A DNA stretch of 64,000 nt, taken from assembly GCF_000829415.1 (NCBI RefSeq), contig NZ_AP014637.1, positions 4,481,001 through 4,545,000 on the forward strand, written 5' to 3'. Both the position numbers and the translations under genes were made by a program. Each line of letters starts with the position of its first letter. Positions within the stretch are counted from its first letter, which is position 1. Under the pieces are notes generated by a model. It saw only the letters and a program-made list of their open reading frames with translations, did not search any database and was not told where the DNA came from. Positions 29,223 to 37,449 of the stretch are shown piece after piece. Origin of the DNA: Pseudomonas sp. StFLB209. GTDB lineage: Bacteria > Pseudomonadota > Gammaproteobacteria > Pseudomonadales > Pseudomonadaceae.

Positions 29223-29296
29223 GGCCGAGTAGCAAAATGGTTATGCAGCGGATTGCAAATCCGTTAACGCCGGTTCGATTCCGACCTCGGCCTCCA
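29223..29296 (+). tRNA. tRNA-Cys (GCA)
   Basis: A 74-base cloverleaf: acceptor GGCCGAG/CTCGGCC, anticodon stem GCGGA/TCCGT with loop TTGCAAA (anticodon GCA), T loop TTCGATT, encoded CCA. It is the last gene of the conserved core before the accessory block. Confidence 0.98.
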
Positions 29297-29302
29297 CATT
29301 CG

Positions 29303-29337
29303 AAAGCCCCGTAGATTAACCTCTACGGGGCTTTTTT
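29303..29337 (+). terminator. Terminator of the tRNA unit
   Basis: A perfect 13-bp stem AAAGCCCCGTAGA/TCTACGGGGCTTT (29303-29315 with 29322-29334) followed by a T run. Confidence 0.92.
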
Positions 29338-29468
29338 GTGCTTGTGGATTTGTGCTGGAAAAGGGTAGGTGTTCCCTAAAAATGGGGATGTGTTCCCGAA
29401 CTCTGTGCGATTGAGTATTTTTTCAAGCCTCTCGATTTGTGATGCGAGAGGGCAAGGGCGCATTGCTT

Positions 29469-29933
29469 TCATGGGGCGTTGCCTGGCACTTGGAGGAGGT
29501 TGAAAAAATGAAGGGCAGTGGTAGCGCCATAGCGGCTGGTGGCGACAGGCAGTAATCGGCCAAAAGCTGTCAGCCGTAACAAGTTGCTCTCGGTCAAAAG
29601 CAGACGGTGAGCAAATTTGTCTAATTGACCACACCAGGCTGGAATGCGACGTTCGACCGTAACCGAAGATAGCATCGCCGCCAATAAGTCATTGATTGCA
29701 TCGCTGTATTGTCAGCGGCTTTTCATCCGAACCGGTCGCGAGGTGGAAGTCAAGCGCGCGGTGCCGATGTCGGCAAAGCGCAACACCATCGACACCTGTC
29801 GCGGTAGCAATGATGGGTTGGGCAACTGATCTATAAAAGCTTTAAACCCAAGCCGAAGGCATCCTCCAGAAAGCTGTCCGTACCAATTTTGCACCATTGG
29901 CAACAAGATTTCGTATAGATGATCGATAGGCAC
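29469..29933 (-). pseudogene. Degraded unknown gene with in-frame stop
   Basis: Two leftward segments in the same frame, starting at 29933 and ending at 29469, are separated by a TGA at about 29712. Together they would give about 155 residues, starting MPIDHLYEILLPMVQNWYGQ. No family is recognised. Composition is protein-like in places (RIPAWCGQLDKFAHRLLLT), so I treat it as a probable remnant. The rest of 29340-30036 shows nothing else. Confidence 0.3.
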
Positions 29934-30039
29934 CGCGTCACCTCAATAACTGAGTAGTGACATTTTGACATCATGACTATATATTAGCCCCTGTAAAAAA
30001 CCACAAACGAAGATAAAGCCATCTGTATAAAGGACTATG

Positions 30040-32712
30040 ATGTCTAGCCTTACAACCGGAATCACAGCTACTAATAAAAAAGCCATTAGCTCCAGTCTGC
30101 CAAAAATTGATGCGAAATCATTTGGTGCCGCTGTAGCTAAAGGTGTTGCTCATTTTTTTTTAGGAAAATTTGAAGACATAGCAGATGACGCTGCAGATGC
30201 TGCCGCATCACTAGGATTGAAAGACAATTCACCGGAAGTACTTGCATATTTTCTACTGCAAAAAAGTATAACATCTGCTATTTATCAATTACTTACTGAT
30301 TCTCAAGTGATAAATCTGGAAGAAACTAAGCTTAACGCTTTCCAGAAGTTGATAGAAGATAATATTCAAGAGATTGAAGTTAATGCGGATTTTTTGAAAA
30401 ATCCGTTAAACAGCAAGTTTTCGACTGTATTCATTGATCCACTGACAATGTGGTTAGAGCGGTTAGGCTACACCGTAGCAGCCTCAAAAACCATATCGCA
30501 ACGACTACCAGGCTACATCCCTTACGCACTTCACAGTGAATGGTCAAGCGACCCTCAGAAATATGAATTACTTCTAAAGAGCATAGACTCTCCATTCGCC
30601 GAGGCCGCAAATAACGAAAGTTCCTGGATTCTGTATAAATCCAAGCTTCAAGCAAAACTGGAAGAGAGTATTTTTGGTGAGCCGTTCGGGCTACGTCAAA
30701 TTTATATTCCACTTAACGCTGTATATGAAGAGAAAACTTGCAAAAAAACAAGCCTCGAAGCAGACTCAAAAAAACATGTCGTCAGCTTGATAGATGAGCT
30801 AGATGATTGGGTAAGCGAGGAGAACTCAAAGCTTACAATTCGCACAATAAGTGGCGGGCCAGGAAGCGGAAAGTCCTCTTTTTCAAAGATATACGCAGCC
30901 CATGTTTTTGAAAATAAATCAATAAAAACCATATTCATACCACTGCATTTTATTGACCCCACCAGAGACTTTTCTGAAGAGGTTGGACGCTTTGTCAAAG
31001 ATGAAGGGCTTTTAAAATACAACCCTATCGCCAAAGAACACCTAAGCGAAAATTTATTAGTTATACTAGATGGATTGGATGAGCTTGCAAGTCAAGGGCA
31101 AGCCGCGGCAGTAACAGCAAAAAATTTTGTCAGAAGCGTTCAGCAAACAGTTGATAGACTAAACTTACAAAAAAGCCTAATTAAAGTTCTTTTCAGCGGC
31201 CGAGAAGTAGTGATTCAAAATAACGAAAGTGAATTTCGACTTCCCGGGCAAGTACTCACTATACTTCCTTATCATGAGCCATCAAAAATAAAGTCCCACT
31301 ATAACGACCCCAAAAATCTGCTAGAGGTCGACCTTAGCGAATTATGGTGGAAAAATTATGGGGACCTGATAGGAAAGCCATTCACTGGACTGCCAAAGGA
31401 CTTGCAGCGGGATGACCTCAGAGAGATAACAGCCCAGCCACTGTTAAATTATTTGTTGGCATTAAGCTACTGCCGAGGTAGACTAAACTTCAATACCGGC
31501 GTCAATTTAAATGAAATTTATAGCGACCTAGTAGAAGCTATTTACGAAAGAGGCTATGAAAAAGGAAGGCGGCATGAATCAATCCGAAGCATAGATCTTC
31601 AGAATTTCCTTTTAATACTAGAAGAAATAGGTCTAGCCGCTTGGCATGGAGACGGTCGCACCACTACTATAAGCGAAATTGAGCACTATTGTCGCGAGGG
31701 AGGATTCAGTGATCAACTTGATGCGTTCCAAGACGGTGCAAAAGCAGGAATAACATCTCTCTTAGCTGCTTTCTTCTTCCGACAGCATGGCTCTCGCCCA
31801 AAAGGAGATCCAACCTTCGTATTCACCCATAAGAGTTTCGGTGAATATCTGGCCGCCAGAAGGATTACCCGAGCGATCAGCGACATCATCGAAGAGCGAG
31901 GACGAAGAGATGCTATAGGACGGAGAAAAGGGCGCGGCTGGAGCGATCAAGAGTGTCTTAAGCACTGGGCTGAAATTTGCGGACCAACTGCGCTCTCCCC
32001 AAACATACTGAGGTTCTTGCGGTACGAAATCGTCCTAATGGATAGCAATGATTGCGAAGAGGCTCAGAGCTGCCTTACGAACCTATTCAATGTCGTACTC
32101 AGAAACGCCATGCCGATGGAGAAAGTTACGACCCTACCAAGCTTTGAAGCCGCGATGTTCCAGGCAAGAAACGCGGAAGAAGCTTTGCTAGCATCATTAA
32201 ATGCATGCGCAAGGCGCAATAACAAAATTTCCTTGATAGAGCACCCTAACCAAACGGCATTTGGCACGTGGCTCAAGCGAATCCAAGAACAGCGCAACGG
32301 CCCACAATCCGCCCTAGTTCTTGACTGTCTATCTTGGCTCAACCTTGACAGCACTTGCTTCGACTTTGCAGACTTGTGGGGGGCGAATATATCACACTCA
32401 ACGTTCCGATCTGCTCATGGATATAAAGTTATGCTCTCATCGGCAAAGGCCAACAATACCGACTTCTCCGAGTCTTCATTCGAAGGCGGCTTTTTCTCCC
32501 ACACATATTTCACTGACTCTAACTTCGAAGATGCTAAGCTTTGGGGCGCAAATTTCACATCATGCGACTTTGGAAAATCAAATTTTATAAGGGCAAAGCT
32601 TGGTAATGCGGACTTCAAAGATGCTCGCACTGACAAGTGTGATTTTACAGATGCCGAATCTACTAGGAAAGGCATTGCAAAATCAAAACGAGTCAAGCCC
32701 AAAACTTCATAG
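30040..32712 (+). CDS. NACHT-type STAND NTPase with C-terminal pentapeptide repeats (likely anti-phage)
   Basis: About 890 residues. The N-terminal ~230 residues match no effector I recognise and are predicted mostly helical. A NACHT-type ATPase follows: Walker A SGGPGSGKSSF near residue 272, Walker B with extra acidics LLVILDGLDELAS near 340, and a sensor-like VLFSGRE near 385. A winged-helix segment FVFTHKSFGEYLAARR comes later. The last ~100 residues are pentapeptide-repeat-like (NTDFSESSFE, DSNFEDAKLW, KSNFIRAKLG). Bacterial NACHT proteins are established anti-phage defence genes; this role is inferred. ATG 30040 suits the AGGA site better than 30037. The gene is visibly AT-rich and stands alone. 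Confidence 0.85.
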   Translation: MSSLTTGITATNKKAISSSLPKIDAKSFGAAVAKGVAHFFLGKFEDIADDAADAAASLGLKDNSPEVLAYFLLQKSITSAIYQLLTDSQVINLEETKLNAFQKLIEDNIQEIEVNADFLKNPLNSKFSTVFIDPLTMWLERLGYTVAASKTISQRLPGYIPYALHSEWSSDPQKYELLLKSIDSPFAEAANNESSWILYKSKLQAKLEESIFGEPFGLRQIYIPLNAVYEEKTCKKTSLEADSKKHVVSLIDELDDWVSEENSKLTIRTISGGPGSGKSSFSKIYAAHVFENKSIKTIFIPLHFIDPTRDFSEEVGRFVKDEGLLKYNPIAKEHLSENLLVILDGLDELASQGQAAAVTAKNFVRSVQQTVDRLNLQKSLIKVLFSGREVVIQNNESEFRLPGQVLTILPYHEPSKIKSHYNDPKNLLEVDLSELWWKNYGDLIGKPFTGLPKDLQRDDLREITAQPLLNYLLALSYCRGRLNFNTGVNLNEIYSDLVEAIYERGYEKGRRHESIRSIDLQNFLLILEEIGLAAWHGDGRTTTISEIEHYCREGGFSDQLDAFQDGAKAGITSLLAAFFFRQHGSRPKGDPTFVFTHKSFGEYLAARRITRAISDIIEERGRRDAIGRRKGRGWSDQECLKHWAEICGPTALSPNILRFLRYEIVLMDSNDCEEAQSCLTNLFNVVLRNAMPMEKVTTLPSFEAAMFQARNAEEALLASLNACARRNNKISLIEHPNQTAFGTWLKRIQEQRNGPQSALVLDCLSWLNLDSTCFDFADLWGANISHSTFRSAHGYKVMLSSAKANNTDFSESSFEGGFFSHTYFTDSNFEDAKLWGANFTSCDFGKSNFIRAKLGNADFKDARTDKCDFTDAESTRKGIAKSKRVKPKTS

Positions 32713-32769
32713 GCGCATTATCACCTGATTACACTGCGCCCAAGCCGGGCTGACATATTAAGTTGAAAA

Positions 32770-32806
32770 AGGCGCTCACCCTCAAGAGCATTAGACTTGA
32801 GCGCCT
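32770..32806 (+). terminator. Possible terminator of the NACHT gene
   Basis: Inverted arms AGGCGCTCA/TGAGCGCCT (32770-32778 and 32798-32806) with a 19-base loop, preceded by an A run and followed by GTTTACTTT. Confidence 0.5.
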
Positions 32807-33257
32807 GTTTACTTTAACTAAAAAATTGGCATTGAACTCCATGAATTCGCTATAAATTCAAATCATTCTTCCCGGCCGGAAGCTATTGGCGCATCTTTTT
32901 TGGGGTGAGGACTTGAAGGCATATAGTATGCAAAATTCAAGATGCTGTTCAGCCCTTATCCGAAAGCACTCCACCTATTCAGCCGAGCTACCGGCTGGTT
33001 GTGCCTCATGACGTCGCCGCATTACGTATATGGCTACCCCAAGAACGGCTCGTCTGAATCTTGCATGGGTCGATTGGGAGCGGCCAGTTTGTTGGGTGCT
33101 TATCAAATGAGAATAGCTGTGACAGCAACGTTGTCGGCAGCGATTCAAATGCATGACGGGCTCAAACTAAGTGGCAGAGTCTGAGGCGTCTTGAGAGAAT
33201 CATAGAAGCCCTTTGTTTTCTATCATCTGCTAAAATGCAGAGGTGCGCTAAGGGCCG
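32807..33257. other. Intergenic stretch between NACHT gene and inverted-repeat element
   Basis: About 450 bases with mixed composition. One open frame (32942-33184) lacks a ribosome site and any recognisable motif. Nothing else was supported. Confidence 0.4.
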
Positions 33258-33468
33258 GACGGCCGCTATTGGCCGATTCTGTTGAAAAAGTCGGCCTTAG
33301 TTTCCACGGCAGAAAAGTACGCGTCTGAGATTGAAATCCTTACTTTTGGCTGGGGCGTCCGCACTCAAATTTCACGTATCAGCGTGCAAAAATTGCATTT
33401 TCCCCGGTCAATATCCGGGCAGTTTGAGCGGAGCGACTTTTTCAACACAATCGGCCGAAAGCAGCCAC
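33258..33468. mobile_element. MITE-like element with ~40-bp imperfect terminal inverted repeats
   Basis: The arms at 33271-33293 and 33434-33456 are inverted copies matching at 22 of 23 positions. The similarity continues outward (GGCCGCT versus AGCAGCC) to about 33258 and 33468. The roughly 140-base core has no coding frame. This looks like a non-autonomous element or a deleted insertion sequence. I could not see clear target-site duplications. It lies between the NACHT gene and the prophage integrase. Confidence 0.6.
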
Positions 33469-33535
33469 TAATGCGTAGGAGGTTTGGCGGTCAAATTCAA
33501 TGCGAGCGGGTGTCCAATGAATGCAATTACACCTT

Positions 33536-34585
33536 TCACCTCGATGGCTTCGCAATCGCCCCAACCCGCCGATACACCCGCTCTGTCATCTCCTGCTTCG
33601 AATGCCCAAGCAAGGTGCTTGCATCCCCAATATCGTCAATCTCAGACGCCGCCTTGGGCCTGATGTCCCGAAACTGAAACTCAGCCAGCTTGCCCGCCAG
33701 CCCCTTGTCATCGCTTTCCATTGCCGCAGTGATAGCCGCGCTCCTGGCATCGTCCCATCTGGCATTGAGTGTCCGGGATGACATCCGTAGACCCCGTTTG
33801 CTGACAAAAAAGTATGGGGAGCTGTGCGTGCCGTCAGTGGAAGTGAGCCGGTCCACCAATTGGCCCAACTTGTTCCGGGCCCCATCGGTTTCCAACTGGA
33901 TGCGTAATCGCTTACTGGTCTTCTGCTGAGTAACGAACAGGTAGTCGCCCTGTACGTCATCTCGACGCATAAAGCGCACATCAGCTGGACGCTGGCCGGT
34001 GAGGTAGGCCATGTCCATAGCGTCTTTCAGATCTTGCGTGGCTTTTGCGTAGACGGCGTTCCATACCTGATCGGTAGCATAGTAGTCGCGTGGCTTTTCC
34101 TTGTTCTTGCGCACGCCCAGGCAGGGGTTGGGGCGATCTGTGAGGCCCCATTCCCTGGCGGTGTTGAAGACGTGCGAGAACAGGGCCAGTTCGCGGTTGG
34201 CCCGGATCTTTCCTTTTCTGGCGTCCCGGTATCCGGCGATCATTGCCGGTGTGATCGCATCGATGGGCGCGGTGTCGAATACGGCCCTGAGAAACTTCAG
34301 CTCCTTGAGGTTGTCGCTCTGACTGCGTGGCGACTTGCGGGGGATGATGGTGTCTCGGTAGCGATCAAAGATGTGACAGAGCAGCTTCATGTCGGCCGGT
34401 ACGGATTTGGCCTCTAGGTCTGCCCATTTGAGCCTGGCCAGGTTGATGTCGGTGCCCAGCGGTATGTCTTTTCCGTCCTGAGTACGGTAGTAGTACGCGG
34501 TCCATACCTTGCCGCTTTTGCGGGTTCTGGTGCGTTTGAGCATTCTGGGCGGGAGATTTCGATTTTCAGGGTTACGCGGTCGCAT
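33536..34585 (-). CDS. int: Prophage integrase (tyrosine recombinase)
   Basis: A 349-residue integrase. The N-terminal part has an arm-binding-type domain (MRPRNPENRNLPPRMLKRTR), then a core-binding domain, then the catalytic domain with Arg in LTGQRPADV, the FRDIRPKAASE region (second Arg), LLGHS, and the catalytic Tyr in RVYRRVG. It is the last gene of the leftward early operon, next to the expected attL. The start is directly downstream of the DUF4224 gene stop. Confidence 0.93.
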   Translation of the reverse strand: MRPRNPENRNLPPRMLKRTRTRKSGKVWTAYYYRTQDGKDIPLGTDINLARLKWADLEAKSVPADMKLLCHIFDRYRDTIIPRKSPRSQSDNLKELKFLRAVFDTAPIDAITPAMIAGYRDARKGKIRANRELALFSHVFNTAREWGLTDRPNPCLGVRKNKEKPRDYYATDQVWNAVYAKATQDLKDAMDMAYLTGQRPADVRFMRRDDVQGDYLFVTQQKTSKRLRIQLETDGARNKLGQLVDRLTSTDGTHSSPYFFVSKRGLRMSSRTLNARWDDARSAAITAAMESDDKGLAGKLAEFQFRDIRPKAASEIDDIGDASTLLGHSKQEMTERVYRRVGAIAKPSR

Positions 34586-34586
34586 T

Positions 34587-34826
34587 TCAGTTCACTCTGG
34601 AAAAGTCCGGCGTCCATGCCGCTGCTGCAGGTGGGGTGAGGGCTTGATGCTGGACGGGGATGATGCCCAGTTTCATTCGCACGTAGTGGCGGCCGACCAG
34701 TGGCCGCTTGCCGCGACTTTCGATGTAAACCCAGTGATGGCGGTCGAGCCATCGGCGTTGCCCGGCTCGGGATTTGTAGCCGGTCAGCTCTGCCAGTTCG
34801 TCGTCCGATAGTATTTCAGTTTCCAT
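34587..34826 (-). CDS. DUF4224 protein (integrase-adjacent)
   Basis: A 79-residue protein starting METEILSDDELAELTGYKSR. It contains the family pattern LTGYKSRAGQRRWLDRHHW, typical of small proteins encoded just before phage integrases and possibly acting as an excisionase-like factor. It ends one base before the integrase start. Confidence 0.85.
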   Translation of the reverse strand: METEILSDDELAELTGYKSRAGQRRWLDRHHWVYIESRGKRPLVGRHYVRMKLGIIPVQHQALTPPAAAAWTPDFSRVN

Positions 34827-34927
34827 CGGTTGCTGTCCTTCGACGGGTTCCCAGACTGGGCCTGTTGCTGCCAGGCGCGTCTGGGAGGTGTTGATTGAAA
34901 GATGAGTGGGGTCAGGCGGCGTGGGTG

Positions 34928-35773
34928 TCAGGGTCTGTCGTCGAGTAGCGTGAATGCTGCCGCTGCCACTCGTGGAACCTGTCCATTGCCAAGGGCTTTA
35001 AGTCGGTCCAGCCGATGGGCCACCCCATCAGCCACTCGACCCATTCCGGGTTCAGGTGGCCATGGTTGGAAGCCATGACGGTATGGTCCAGGCGGTCCCG
35101 GATCCGGCTCGCGCCGGTCTTGCGGGTCAGTGCCTTCGGTGATGAGCCTTTGGCCATCGAGGCGACCGGGGTCGGCCATTTGGGCCGGGTGTTGGGGTTG
35201 CGCCATTGTTTCGCGGCGCTGCTCAGGCCCCAGCCGGCGGTGTCGCTGCTGCCGGGTTGATTGTGGTTGCCATTGACCGTTGGCGTGGGCCACAAGCCAG
35301 ATGCGGTCGCGTTTATGGGGCGCTCGGCAGTCTGCCGCTGAGAGACAAGCCCACTGCGCGTCGTACCCCAGCGCGGCAAGGTCACCGAGGACCACGGCAA
35401 GGCCTCGTCCCACAAGCAGCGGTGAGTTTTCCAGCAGGACGTATTCACATCGAACTTCACCGATGACTCTTGCCATGTGTTTCCAGAGTCCGGATCGGCT
35501 GCCGGTGATGCCGTGGCCTTTGCCTGCGGCGGAGATGTCCTGGCAAGGAAATCCGCCCGAAACCACGTCAACAAGGCCTCGCCATGGGCTGCCGTCAAAG
35601 GCTCGGATGTCAGACCAAATCGGGAAAGGCGGCAGGGCGCCATCGTTTTGTCGTTGCGCCAGAACCTGTGCGGCGTAGGCATCACGCTCAACGGCGCAGA
35701 CGGTGCGCCAGCCCAGCAGGTGGCTGCCGAGTAGCCCGCCACCAGCGCCTGCGAAAAGAGCCAGCTCATTCAT
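34928..35773 (-). CDS. DNA (cytosine-5) methyltransferase
   Basis: A 281-residue C5 methyltransferase. Motif I is LALFAGAGGGLLGSHLLGW (SAM binding) and motif IV is GGFPCQDIS with catalytic Cys77. Motif VI ENS follows, a KRDRIWLVAH segment stands at the motif VIII position, and the target-recognition part is short. There is no cognate restriction gene, so it probably protects phage DNA or alters host methylation. The ATG at 35773 overlaps the neighbouring gene by eight bases; the alternative frame 34912-35769 is a shadow. Confidence 0.88.
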   Translation of the reverse strand: MNELALFAGAGGGLLGSHLLGWRTVCAVERDAYAAQVLAQRQNDGALPPFPIWSDIRAFDGSPWRGLVDVVSGGFPCQDISAAGKGHGITGSRSGLWKHMARVIGEVRCEYVLLENSPLLVGRGLAVVLGDLAALGYDAQWACLSAADCRAPHKRDRIWLVAHANGQWQPQSTRQQRHRRLGPEQRRETMAQPQHPAQMADPGRLDGQRLITEGTDPQDRREPDPGPPGPYRHGFQPWPPEPGMGRVADGVAHRLDRLKALGNGQVPRVAAAAFTLLDDRP

Positions 35774-36332
35774 CTGGCCTCCCGACCGGGGCGTGCCGGT
35801 CGTCTGCAGGTGGATCGGTCATCAGGCTGAACAGCCGATCGAGGTACTGCGAGCGGGCGTGTTTGGGTGTCCAGGGCGTGATGGTTTCTGCCATGGCGCC
35901 GGGGCCGGCCGGGAGGTGCCAGCGGTCCATGGGGACGTTGAGCAGGTCGCGCAGTTCGGCGGCCAGCACGATTAGTTCGGCTTCGCGCACGCTGTCGGCC
36001 AGCATGGGGTAGAGGCCGAAGCGTTGGCAGATGGCTTGCCAAAGGTCTTCTTCGACTTCTCGGTACTTGCCGATCATTTTTTTCAGTGGCCTGGGCAGAT
36101 TACCGATGTAGGCGGCCGGGGCCTCCATCAGCAGCGCGGCGCGTTTGTGGCGGGGTTCGACCAAGTCGCTGATCAGGCAGCAGCGTTGCGCCAGGCTATA
36201 GAATGCTCTGGAGTGGCCGTTGTAACAGCAGATCTGCGACAGGGCGTGGGCGATGTCGCAAGAATCGATGACCTCTGACTGTGGGCTGAGAAGGTCGAGC
36301 GTGGTGCCGCTGTAGGTGATGAGCTGGCTCAT
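35766..36332 (-). CDS. HD-phosphohydrolase-like protein with lost metal ligands
   Basis: A 188-residue protein of the phage HD-hydrolase (YfbR-like) family. The framework is present (DIAHALSQICCYNGHSRAFY, PAAYIGNLPRPLKK). However, where active members have LLHDAAEAY it reads LLMEAPAAY (residues 67-75), so both the His and the Asp of the HD motif are replaced, and AQHS has become AQRC at Arg50. It is probably not a metal-dependent hydrolase. Its coding region overlaps both neighbours by a few bases, so it is in the leftward operon. Confidence 0.75.
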   Translation of the reverse strand: MSQLITYSGTTLDLLSPQSEVIDSCDIAHALSQICCYNGHSRAFYSLAQRCCLISDLVEPRHKRAALLMEAPAAYIGNLPRPLKKMIGKYREVEEDLWQAICQRFGLYPMLADSVREAELIVLAAELRDLLNVPMDRWHLPAGPGAMAETITPWTPKHARSQYLDRLFSLMTDPPADDRHAPVGRPDE

Positions 36333-36619
36333 GCGGCTTTCCCCGTGTGCAGGGTGGGCTGTGTGACTGGAGGCTGACTGGGGGGAATGGTCAGCAGTCG
36401 GGCTTGCACCAGTTCGAAGTGTTCCATCAGCCGACGGTTCAGGGTGCGGGCATCGTTGAGTTTGCGGGTCAGGTCTTCGTTGGCTTGGTTGGCCAGGTCC
36501 TGGCTGATGACTTCGGCCGTGGCTTTGCCGTCTTTCTGGCCGAAGTAGTAGCCCAGCCAGAAGATCGCGCCGGCCCAGGCGAGCACGAACAGCAGGGCGA
36601 AGATTTGGGTGTTATCCAT
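36329..36619 (-). CDS. Small single-pass membrane protein, phage hypothetical
   Basis: A 96-residue protein with one N-terminal hydrophobic helix (FALLFVLAWAGAIFWLGYYF) followed by a charged, probably coiled-coil region and a Pro-rich tail. Its stop overlaps the start of the next gene (ATGA). No family name can be given; it may be a membrane-associated early protein. Confidence 0.65.
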   Translation of the reverse strand: MDNTQIFALLFVLAWAGAIFWLGYYFGQKDGKATAEVISQDLANQANEDLTRKLNDARTLNRRLMEHFELVQARLLTIPPSQPPVTQPTLHTGKAA

Positions 36620-36669
36620 GGTACGTATTCCTTGTGTGGCAGGTGATGGCCGGTGGTGGCGGCCGGGGC

Positions 36670-36996
36670 TTAGTCGGGTGATTCGTCGGGCGCGCTGGTG
36701 AGCGCCGACAGGTTTTCATCTGCCCGATAGGCGCAGATGTCGATCAAAGCTGCGACGTGGCGCAGGTGGACGTACTTGATGGCCTTGCGGCTGGTGTCCA
36801 GGGTGAGGATGGGCAGCTGGATGCGGCCGCTGTTCAATTCCGCCAAGAACGACTGTTCGTTGAGGTTGCGGAAATACTGGGTGCGGACCTTTTCCAGTGG
36901 CACCAGCACGTCATTGAAGGTGCGGTAGAGCATGTCCAGCGTGGCCGCGTCCGGCGCGGGTAGCAGGCGCAGTTGGGGGTGTTTGGTCTTGTTCAT
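36670..36996 (-). CDS. PrtN-like (pyocin activator) regulator
   Basis: A 108-residue protein. The core LVPLEKVRTQYFRNLNEQSF followed by LPILTLDTSRKAIKYVHLRHVAALID matches the PrtN family (pyocin activator), with the IQLPIL-(D/E)-S-(Q/R)KA pattern. PrtN proteins activate phage-tail or pyocin genes after SOS induction. In this prophage it may activate late or early genes, or cross-regulate tailocins. It sits mid-operon with short spacing. Confidence 0.75.
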   Translation of the reverse strand: MNKTKHPQLRLLPAPDAATLDMLYRTFNDVLVPLEKVRTQYFRNLNEQSFLAELNSGRIQLPILTLDTSRKAIKYVHLRHVAALIDICAYRADENLSALTSAPDESPD

Positions 36997-37193
36997 GGGC
37001 CTTGGTGTGGCTCCTTGCGGTTGAGGCGGGCCGGGTGGTGCCAGGCGTTCAGGCAGTGGCGTTTGACCAGTTCGCGCAGAGGCTCCGGCACCTCAAGCAG
37101 CGCGGCATTGCGCTGTTCGCGGGTGGGCATGGCGAGGATCTGGCGGGCATATTCCCTAGGCCACGTGCCGGTTGTCTGGCGGTACTGGCGCAA
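36993..37193 (-). CDS. Phage hypothetical protein (66 aa)
   Basis: A 66-residue basic protein beginning MRQYRQTTGTWPREYARQIL. The pattern of WPREYARQILA followed by LPEPLRELVKRH-like helices recurs in small phage early proteins. It overlaps both neighbours. No function known. Confidence 0.6.
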   Translation of the reverse strand: MRQYRQTTGTWPREYARQILAMPTREQRNAALLEVPEPLRELVKRHCLNAWHHPARLNRKEPHQGP

Positions 37194-37440
37194 GCTCGAT
37201 GCCCAGTTGCACGGCCGGCCAGCGAATGCCCGCCGGGGTGACGCGGGTTGATCGGCTGTACTGCATGCCCAGTTGCGGGTGCCACCAGTGGCCTTCTTTG
37301 ACGTGCAGGTAGTCGCGGTCGCGGTTCGGCTGGGCCGGCAGGTTGTCAGTGGTCAGCAGGCCCTTGTCGCGCATCTGCCTGATCAGTTGCGGTCGGCTGA
37401 GGCCGAGGTGGGAGGCGGCTTTGGCGAGTGTGCTGTCCAT
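37156..37440 (-). CDS. KilAC-like phage regulatory protein
   Basis: A 94-residue protein. A helix-turn-helix-like segment is at residues 4-27 (LAKAASHLGLSRPQLIRQMR), followed by YLHVKEGHWWHPQLGMQYSR and STRVTPAGIRW. This matches the DNA-binding KilAC domain at the end of phage antirepressors, here without the Ant/BRO part. AAGGAGG precedes the ATG at 37440. It could act as an antirepressor-type or transcription factor. Confidence 0.7.
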   Translation of the reverse strand: MDSTLAKAASHLGLSRPQLIRQMRDKGLLTTDNLPAQPNRDRDYLHVKEGHWWHPQLGMQYSRSTRVTPAGIRWPAVQLGIELAPVPPDNRHVA

Positions 37441-37449
37441 GCATCCTCC

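Noticed and set aside
32942..33184. 80-aa open frame after the NACHT gene
   Set aside because: No ribosome site, no motif, and composition consistent with chance.
34912..35769. Long leftward frame overlapping the methyltransferase
   Set aside because: It is a different frame of the same DNA; the 34928-35773 frame carries all methyltransferase motifs.
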